64,000 nucleotides of DNA. Origin: Acanthococcus lagerstroemiae. Its lineage: Eukaryota; Arthropoda; Insecta; Hemiptera; Eriococcidae. Of this stretch, positions 55,690 to 64,000 are shown one piece after another. The number at the start of each line of letters is the position of its first letter. The first letter of the stretch is position 1. Below the pieces are notes generated by a model that had not been told where the DNA came from, searched no databases, and saw nothing but the letters and a program-made list of their open reading frames with translations. Position numbers and translations under genes: made by a program. The stretch is from assembly GCA_031841125.1 (NCBI GenBank), contig CM063106.1:74140101-74204100 (forward strand), written 5' to 3'.

Positions 55690-58180
55690 TTGTTAAGACT
55701 AAGGGCGTGGTTTTGTTTAGTTTCATTACCGGTCTTCCCCCTTAACTCCACACGCTGTTAGATACCCTAGTGCACCGTCCAGGTCACTTTAGTATTCGCG
55801 ATTGGACGCTAAAGAGTCGCTCTCTGGCGGTCTAATGAAATGCGGCGCACTCATTGGTGTATTTGGACGAAAAGATGATCAGTGACAAAAATGTTCTTCA
55901 AAATAATTGAAGTTGGGCTCATCTGAAAGGAAATGATAAGGGCTAACACTTTAGTTCTCTGTAGTTCTTCATAAAAAACAATATTGAAGATACTAGACCT
56001 TATTTTATGTGTACATGTTTTTGTGATAAAAATACCCTGATCAACTTTTCGTCCACGACACTAGCGCACCTACAGGAGTGTCCAAACGCCAGTCACATTC
56101 GCAGTAACTTCTCCCACTCGAGTGGGGGAATGGAAACAGATTGGGAGAAGTGGGTGACGTTCACTAAAACCCAAGTGGTCGTACTATTTTTCGTGTCAAA
56201 AAACGCGTTTTTACGCACCACCCGATTGACAATTTAGAGAGCACTCACAAAACATATCACAAACCCCTACCGTTTTGAGACTTTTGGTCACTCATATTTT
56301 TTTGTGCGTGTTCGACATCTCATCATTTCAAAATAGTGTGTGCGAAGTGATCACTCAGTATTAGTGTAATTACTGAGTGATGTTCACAGATGCATTTACA
56401 ATTGGCCTCGCTGTCAATCAGGCATCTGAAAGAAAAACACGTTTTCAAACGAGCATACCTTAACACGAAAATAGAAACTCGCCTAATTAACTCCAAATAC
56501 TGAGGAAACGAAAGCCCACATAAATGTACGATATACAGAGTGTCTCAAAGCATGCGATGACTAAGTAAACGAGGTTCCTACTTTCTACCGCACGTTATAA
56601 GACGAAACCGAACTTAGGAGTATCGTTATATATGCAGGTTGAAAGATCAAAATTTTCAATTCAGCGCATTGCAATGGATGGAAACCAAACCAACAGAGCC
56701 ACTTTATTAACGCGCTCCCAGTTCCTATCTTTTATACGTAAATACGTACTATTATTTATGGAAGTTGTTGGTTCGCGTTTGAATATGAAATAGTGTGAGC
56801 TGCTCTATTCAAAGCGGGTTATAAATTTTTCGGTTGTATGAAAAGCGAAGAATGCTCGCTACTCGTGAACGGACAAGGAAAACAAGACAATTAAAATTCA
56901 TGAACTAGAAATCCTTACGTTTCTTCCGTTTCTTCCGCTTCTGCTGCTTTCTTCACCCTCAGACTCGTTATTATGTAATAACGAAAAGATTAATTTCGCG
57001 GGCACCTTTCGCGGATTCCAGAGGAAAACTACGTTTTGCGGAATTTTAATGGTTTTCTTCGGCGTAAAAATGCGAAAACGGTAACGAAAATATATAGGTA
57101 AGGCAGAACGACTCGAATGTAGCGAAGGATCTTCGGAAAAGGCGAGGACTGGGGATGTATTGCAACAGGTTAAGCCTTAACGTGCTGCCCTAGATATGTA
57201 TACCACCCAAACATATTCCCTCGGACTTTCGTACCTTTGATATGTCCGTTGCAGCAGTTCAGTTTCCATTCGTTAGTTGTGATTTGAAAGTAGGTCAAAC
57301 TCGTCTTCCACAATCTCCGAATTGATAAACACAGATAAAACTACATTCTGTATGAGAGGGAAATCTCGACAGAATAAAAGATTCGCATAGGATCCGTACT
57401 ATAGCACTATGCAGGAAGAACAATGACGGTTTTAAGGAAAACTCACAACACGATATACAAAAAGGAATTTCCACATACAACATACAATTTTAATTCCTGG
57501 CAATTTGGTATCACAAAATTCCGTGCACTGAATCGACATCCACCAATCATACCGGGGCGAAATGGGATACCGCATTATCGAAATATTACAGCAAGAAGAC
57601 TGAGAAGACTCGGCGCTGTTAGTCGCTGAAATTAAAAAATACGGGCCTGCTGTTCCTTTTCTCCGGTCTACTGCAATGATGTGGTATGATTTCTGTCAGA
57701 ATTCTTGATGCTTTCACCCTATCAAAAGTAATATTCATTCTGGCCACACTCCCTTCAAACGAAAACAGTCTTATATCGAGACAAACAAGTAAATAAATAA
57801 ATAATCGACGAGCAATAAACTTCTTCCAAATTCCGTCGAATGTCCGGCTACAGATAAGCAAATCCTTTCAAGATTCACACATAAAATTTTCAATAATGGT
57901 TTCTGAAAATCCATAAATACAAGTAAGGAATGAAGTCCACTTACTCAGCTCATATCTGTACAACGACATCGTTTGATTTCCTAATTTATTTCGTACGGAA
58001 TTTTCAGTTCACTCACCTGGAACAAATGATAAAGCGTGGTTAATAAAAACGAAACACGATATTATAAGATTAGCGATACTCGTTAAAATGATATTTTAAA
58101 AATGCTGGAGGTATTGGGGCATTGAGGACACCCCATAGAAGCAAAATTTTTTTTTATTTTGCACTATGCGAGTTGCTGTA
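55690..58180. other. Stretch without recognisable gene
   Basis: Mixed composition, CpG-richer at 56900-57150. A perfect short hairpin lies at 56350-56381 (atcactcagta / tactgagtgat). 'tacagagtgtctcaaa' at 56534 resembles a single mariner end without partner. Confidence 0.45.
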
Positions 58181-58184
58181 TCAG

Positions 58185-58390
58185 TCAGTAGGACTGTGCA
58201 CTGAATGTTGACAGAAAACTACTAACGAAGATGTGGAGGGGAAGCAGTCTGGTTTCACATACTCACTCCCTTTCTCTCTGTCGCCCTGTATCTCAATAAA
58301 TGTGGGTGGAGCGTTGCTACGTCACTTCCGTTGCATGTTTTCGCGTTTGCGTTCGTTTCACTTTTTCTACATTAACTACCCCCAAATTAA
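58185..58390 (-). repeat. Dispersed repeat family C, copy 2
   Basis: Inverse of 49890-50085 (see that entry). The two copies lie 8 kb apart in opposite orientation. Confidence 0.75.
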
Positions 58391-58394
58391 CTAG

Positions 58395-60750
58395 CGTAAA
58401 AAGGCTTTGCTTAAGAAATACAAGCTGGGGTATTTTTGAAAAGTCACATGTGACTCGAGATTAATAATGGTTTTATGATAAAGTTATAAATAATACTCCA
58501 TTTTCGTAGGTAGAGATGGACTGAGACTCAACAGGTCATGAAACAAATTTAACGTTACTAGCCATAACATCTATAGCAGACCAACCACACAACTTGATAG
58601 TTAAAAATTCTCCAGTTTATCAATAGATGATTCTAGAAGTATTTTGAACGCTGAATTCAATGCCCAGTTTAATTTTACGCAAAGGGCTCGATTTATTTCA
58701 AACAGAATAAAAAGATTCTACAAAATTCTCTGAATGTTCTCTTTGTTTCATCATTCTGAAGTACGCAAAATGAATACACTGTAACTACAGGTTGGGGCAT
58801 AAGTATGGTCACTAAAGATGCGAGCAGCTCTACAGTTGAAAACAAGTGTCTTTCAGCGGGCTCTGCAGTATCACCTGGTAGCGTGTGCACATACCTCCTT
58901 AACACAATAACTCAGTGTGACCAATATAAAGCTTCTGGAATTCTAAGTACAAATATTAAAATTCCTAGTAAACGAATGAAAATATTGAGCCCTTTGCAAA
59001 ATATGAAGCTTGTAATCGGAATCAGGGTTGAAAATACTTCTACAATCATCTATTCCTTACCTGGAGAATTACAACAAATTTAGATTTGTTGAGCTGTGCT
59101 ATATACGTACGATCAGAAAAAACGGGCAATTCATTTTCATCCGTAATGAAAAAATTTTCTTCGCACACCGCGAATAAAAACATGATTTTTAATCGCCGTT
59201 TCATTCTGCTGTGCAAGCGTAAAGGTCATTTCACATCGATTCGTCCTCGTTCTGGAATTTGGGTAAGCAGATTATTTTCAGATTTATTGAAATGGTTATC
59301 TTCTTTCAAAACTTTCAATAGCTCCTTCTATTCGCATCTATCTAGATTTGTGACACAGAGAGAGCAACTGACATCTTAATATTTTTGACATATTGTCAAC
59401 TTTGAAGCCTCGCACCTCCGATACTAGTAGAGATAGAAAACAACAATATTCGACATCCAAGGTTTTATAATCTCCAGTTTCATTATCATCCATTATGAGC
59501 TTCTTTATCGCCAATTTATTTTATATCATTTATGACTGAATTTTAAACACAGCGATACATGACGAATGCCATACTTGAATTAAATTTACATACATATATT
59601 ATACCGTTTATTTTTCACTCAAATAATTCCAAATGTTTTTCGACTTTTTTTTTAATGAATTTTCAAATTTTTCAAATTTTTATGATATGTTAAGTAAAGT
59701 GAAACAGATTTTTAAACTAATTTTTCTGTATATTAAAAATCTAGCCTATAAATTTTGGTAAATTTTTTTTTTCTCTCCTTTAAATAACATTTAAATACTA
59801 GCAAAGTCCAAATGTTATACTTTGGAAAAAATTGAACCAATTTAGGTTCCTACATCTATTTTTTATTTCGATTCAAAACCTTTGCTAGAAATTACTTCTT
59901 TTTTCACACATGAAAACTGCGTTTTGATAATTAACATTTTCAGATTTTAGAATGGTATTTACAAAGTGAAAATCAAGTTTAATCTTAATCGCAGGTTCAA
60001 ATTTTTAGTTGGCAAAAACAAAGGTAGGTCTAAAAGTCTATATCATTTCAATCGTTTCCAAACAGCAAAATTTTTGCTTTGCGAGTACTCAAGTCTGCAA
60101 CGCGAGAAAAAAATTTTAAAAAAAGCAAGGATGCCAACAGGCAATTTGTACAATTTCTCAAATGAACAATGCACTATTTTATCAATTTTTTTGATGTTTC
60201 CAAAGCATGGAACTCATTACGTTTCTCTACGTCGAAAATTCAGTCACTGATAAAATGAGTTACTATAAAGATAAAGAAGTTCATAATAGGTGATCATGAA
60301 ATTAGATGTAATAAACTGAATGGCGCAAATTATACTGTTTTATCTTGACTATTCTTTGACAATATTTCAAAAGTACGAAAATTTCAACTGATGCCCTCTG
60401 TAGGGAGGGGAATGAAAGTGAGCCCTGAAGAGCTTAAGAAAAGGATAGCTAACTGATAAATTTTTAAGAAAAAAAAATTTTGATGATCCAAGATTATACT
60501 AGGGTGATTTGATACGGAATGACTCATAAATAATTCTCACTCTGAATTCAGCACAAAGTTTTACCACAGGGTTCCTTGGGGCAAAACGTGAACACCCGAT
60601 TCTCGGGGTAGTAAGTGAACACAGTCCAGCTTTCTTTAGAAAGTGTTTCAAAAGGAATTTTCAATGACAATGTGTAGGAAAATCCTTCTTCTATGATTGT
60701 GAGAAATAATCTGACCTGTTCTCACTTAGAATTAAAAAACAAGAACTTAG
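58395..60750. other. Stretch without recognisable gene
   Basis: 58630-58670 is a partial family B copy. 59400-60300 is strongly AT-rich. No gene or RNA supported. Confidence 0.5.
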
Positions 60751-62055
60751 CACAAAACTTCGATCTTCTTCGTCCGTCTTCCATTCGGTATTTCCTCTGC
60801 CCCAGAGCACTTTCAACTCAAGATGCAAGAAATTCTCACCGGGTTGGAATGGGTCGTCTGCCATATGGACGACATTCTGGTGCATGGTGGCAGCCCAGCT
60901 GAACATGATACTCGTCTACACGCTGTTCTTGAGAGACTTAAGAAGGCTGGTCTCGTGCTCAACGCAAAGAAATGTGTCTTTGCCACGACACAAGTCAACT
61001 TTCTCGGGTATGTCATCGATGGCGAAAATGCTCGCATTGATCCAGAACGCATCCAAGCTCTAATCAAGATGCCTCCACGCGATATCTCTGAGGTTCGAAG
61101 AATACTCGGAATGCTGAATCAAATCAGCAAATTCATTCCACGTCTTGCGAGTAAGACACAATTTATTCGAGAATTGCTCCAGAAAGACAACACTTTTCAG
61201 TGGGGAACAGAGCAGCAGAAGTCGCTGAACGAAATCATCCAAGAGATTCAAAAAGATATGTCTCTCATGCGCTATGATATTAACGTAGAAGTTACGCTGT
61301 CAGCCTACGCTTCACAATATGGTCTTGGAGCAGTGCTCACGCAATCTGTTTCTTCAGGCAATATGAAAATAGTTTCATTTGCATCTCGCACAATGTCCGA
61401 GACAGAACGGCATTACGCTCAGATCGAAAAAAAAGCCCTCGCCATCACCTGGGGCTGCGAAAAATTCGAGTCATTCATCCTAGGTCGGTCGCTTGAAATT
61501 GAAACAGACCACAAACCCCTGGTACCGCTATTATCGACACATAACCTAGCAGACATTCCGTCCCGGATCCAGAGATTCAAGATGAAGCTGATGAAATACA
61601 AATTCACCATCAGTCACGTTCCAGGGACCAAACTACCAACAGCAGATTGCCTGTCACGAGCACCAATGAAAATCAACTCAATCTCCGAGCTGGCTGCCAA
61701 AGTTGAATCCTACATCAACCACGTCGATTCACATTACTCGCCGGCATCATCAGACATGCTGCACAAGATAGGCAAAGCTCAGCAGGGGGATGACGAGTGC
61801 AACCACATCACAAAACTGCTGGTAAAAGGATGGCCAGAGGACATCAAGCAGGTGCCATTCCCTGTGCGACAGTGGCATCCATACCGCAACGAATTCTCAA
61901 CAAAACGTGGAATTCTTTGTCGCGGCGATTGCATCGTAATCCCACGTTCGCTTCGCCCCGAAATACTCAATCGCATCCACGACGGTCACATAGACATCAG
62001 TCAGTGCACCCAACGAGCACACGGTGCTGTATTCGGGCCAGGTCTCACGTCTTAA
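60751..62055 (+). pseudogene. Ty3/gypsy (Mag/K02A2.6-like) pol: RT C-terminal half, RNase H, start of integrase
   Basis: The frame is open from 60751 to a TAA at 62053. It starts inside RT: 'FVRLPFGISSAPEHFQLK' (60769), then 'HMDDILVHG' with the catalytic DD, then 'VNFLGYVID'. RNase H follows: 'LSAYASQYGLGAVLTQ', where the usual first catalytic Asp (D-A-S) is Tyr; 'YAQIEKKALAITWGCEKFE' with the Glu; 'ETDHKPLVPLLS' with the next Asp; and 'ISHVPGTKLPTADCLSRAP'. The last part, 'RIHDGHIDISQC', is the HxxxH half of the integrase zinc finger, cut by the stop. gag, protease and the RT N-terminus are absent (5' truncation at about 60750). The RNase H wording places it with Mag/K02A2.6-type elements. 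Confidence 0.9.
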
Positions 62056-62724
62056 TTGCATCGTCTAATTGAGCTATGCGAAACTTGCATTAAGCACCAA
62101 ACTGAAAGCAAGTATCCGATGATTGCGACTTCCACACCTGAGGGTTCATGGCATGGAATTCCAAAAAAACCGATATCTTGTTTTTATCGATTACTATTCG
62201 TGATACATCGAACTAGCTAGTGTTAAAACGCTTTCCACCGTCGAACTCATCGCACGCTATCGAGAAGTTTTCGCTCGACATGGCATTCCATACCAGGTCT
62301 TCAGTGACTCTGGGACTCAGTTCGCCGGTTCTGAGCGGCAACAGTTCGCAAAATCGTATGGCTTTGAAACATCATGCAGCTCGCCGCACTACCATCAAAG
62401 TAATTGAAAACAGTCAAGGCACTGCTCGTAAAGAATCCAGAAGATCCTGCGCTGGCTCTTCTCACGTATCGAGCCACACCAAACGCATCTGGCTACAGCC
62501 CAGCCGAGTTGCTGATGGGTCGGCAGCTACGTACTCGTTTGCCAATACTGCCGAATAACTTACAACCCAAAGTCATCGATCATGACAAAACATATACGCA
62601 TGGGACAACAGCTACCGTAATCACCAAGCTGCCAATTACAATCAACGGCACAGAGCTACCTATATGCCGGAACTCCAACCAGGGACACGAGTCTACATTC
62701 CAGACCGAAGGCCAGAAGGTATAG
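62056..62724 (+). pseudogene. Gypsy integrase, broken
   Basis: Directly after the stop, the same element continues: 'LIELCETCIKHQTESKYP' (CxxC half of the zinc finger), 'YLVFIDYYS' (first catalytic Asp, about 62189; an in-frame TGA follows at 62201), 'IARYREVFARHGIP', 'VFSDSGTQFAG' (second Asp, about 62299) and 'SSPHYHQS', then a deletion or shift where the catalytic Glu should lie. Another frame resumes with 'VKALLVKNPEDPALALLTYR' and 'GYSPAELLMGRQLRTRLP'. It cannot encode an active integrase. Confidence 0.87.
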
Positions 62725-62969
62725 TCGTCCAAAGTCCTGAACTCTACATCCACACACATCGCTGGTCGCAGCTGAGGATGGCTCAACGCTTCGCCGGAAC
62801 TCGACAATGCTGCGCCCACTTCCTGACAACCCGTCCAGTCAAACACCTACGCCATCTGTATCAGAGACGCCTATGCCGCCTGTACCTGAGACTCCACCAT
62901 CGGCTATACATACATCCCGTTATGGGCGACCAGTCCAACCACCCCAACGTCTGGGACTCTGATGGGAGA

Positions 62970-63162
62970 TGTAGTATTATCGCAGCGGCGATAATATCGA
63001 CGTCCGTCGCCTTATCTGATTGAGATAGTTACACAACCTACCGACTAGTTATGTTCTGCACTGAAATTTGTACATAAAGTTTGTATTCGTAAAAAACTGA
63101 ATAGAGACGTATTCGCTCTTGGAGAATTTCGTGTATATTATTACAACCCCAAACATTCTACA
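62970..63162 (+). repeat. Probable gypsy 3' LTR
   Basis: It begins TGTAGTATTATCGC just after a purine stretch 'gatgggaga' (polypurine-tract-like) and ends ATTCTACA, giving TG..CA ends with a short inverted TGTAG/CTACA. A perfect stem 'attatcgc/gcgataat' lies at 62976-62995. No second LTR is in the window, so the boundaries are inferred. Confidence 0.65.
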
Positions 63163-63164
63163 CC

Positions 63165-64000
63165 AACTACATCAACTCTTTATAAAATTAGAATTTCCAC
63201 AATCTATCCATCGTGACCGCAAGAACAGTAAAACCCTTTCTATCTCTTTCAACGTTTTCTAGGAATTTACTTTCATTAGCGCACCCCATTCGTGGCTCTT
63301 TTCGTTTTTCCAAATGCCCGAGTGAGAGGAAGATTCGGAAACGTGACGAGGATCTCGTCGTTTGCCTTAATGGCGAACGGTCAAGTTTGAGCTCATCTTT
63401 TCTGTATTTCGAATAAAAGAATTGAAAACTATCTTATTCAGCTTTTCTCATATTATAGCTTGCATTTTGAAAGGCTTTTAACAATCCCGGCTTTTCATCC
63501 CGGGGTGTTTTCGATATCATTTTATTTTGGTTCTCATCGTCACCGAAACACTATAAGGTCGCGTGCTGCGATCACCAGCAATTCTCGAGGCAGTTTTGCT
63601 CGTGTTTTGTTTGACTTTGGCTCGAAATATATTTTAAAGTCACGTATCTGTTTCGATATAGCCTTTCGATTCATTACTTTGGGATGAATGGGGCGATAAG
63701 AACGTGTTCTTTCTTATGAAACAAATCGCGTTTTTGATTTTCGTATTTTATCTTTTAAGCATCTGTAACTGATTGTACTATTTCTTCAATCCTCTGCAGG
63801 GTACCATTGGATGCGAATAACGTTTGACGACGATGTAACCGACACCGATGAAATTCATACCTTTATTTTACCAGCATTCGCCCATGTACACATTATTCTA
63901 TTCTGCTTCTAACTGAAACTGGTAATCGCATTAGACTAAAAATCAGAATTTATGCGTGGTAGTAAATAATGCCCAGATGTGTCAGTAGAGAATGTCTACA
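63165..64000. other. Stretch without recognisable gene
   Basis: Moderate CpG content and T-rich. No coding homology, RNA or repeat recognised. Confidence 0.45.

Noticed and set aside
60693..60902. Alternative frames around the gypsy RT start
   Set aside because: The RT reading in the 60823 frame, extended back to 60751, explains the region.

Overview
This window looks like a gene-poor, transposon-rich stretch of an insect or other arthropod nuclear genome. The basis is its mobile elements. It holds Jockey, R1, R1/LOA/I-like (with RNase H) and RTE-like LINE fragments, a Mag/K02A2.6-like Ty3/gypsy element, many hAT-like and other non-autonomous inverted-repeat elements (MITEs), and a tRNA-derived repeat. 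Jockey and R1 clades are typical of arthropods. There is no operon structure, and one 500-N assembly gap lies at 26191-26690. I cannot name the species. I found no host protein-coding gene I would defend. Almost all longer open frames are transposon relics or translations of tandem repeats.

Layout. 1-9055 is mostly unassigned sequence with dispersed repeats, an unexplained coding-like island (2141-2985), a TC microsatellite, the first copy of a tRNA-like repeat (4420-4875) and a 145-bp tandem duplication (6865-7153). 9056-10595 is a decayed minus-strand LINE with a hAT-like MITE inserted in it. 11784-15127 holds three inverted-repeat elements and a LINE scrap; the third element has three spaced copies of one motif at each end. 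15130-20270 is largely blank. 20280-24273 has MITEs, a 1.4-kb C/T-strand repeat block and a 201-bp near-perfect hairpin. 26699-28785 is a diverged ~45-bp minisatellite, next to the gap and split by an 891-bp inverted-repeat element with a TTA target duplication. 30898-31951 is a three-deep nest of MITEs. 34862-41300 is a run of LINE relics (RTE-like, Jockey, RTE-like, another RT, RTE-like), the last between 315-bp inverted arms. 43210-44975 is an RTE-like LINE with a second nested MITE. 46100-48357 has a tandem block, a LINE scrap and a MITE. 50690-52265 holds the second copy of the tRNA-like repeat and its companion repeat on the minus strand. 52340-54530 is a long R1/LOA/I-like LINE with RNase H. 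55295-55684 is mariner-like. 60751-63162 is a truncated gypsy pol with its 3' LTR.

The genes do not act together as a system: these are dead or non-autonomous copies. The value of the window is in layering and structure. Two MITE insertions into LINEs can be removed on paper, with one target duplication, to give back the LINE reading frame, which dates them relative to the host LINE. One MITE sits inside the terminal inverted repeat of another. Several TIR elements have no recognisable transposase. CpG-richer, repeat-poor islands (about 345-1135, 24540-25460, 29860-30350, 33680-34290, 42100-42850, 48580-49720, 51250-51830) are where unique host sequence, and perhaps regulatory DNA or short exons, would most likely be, but I see no exon I can support in them.
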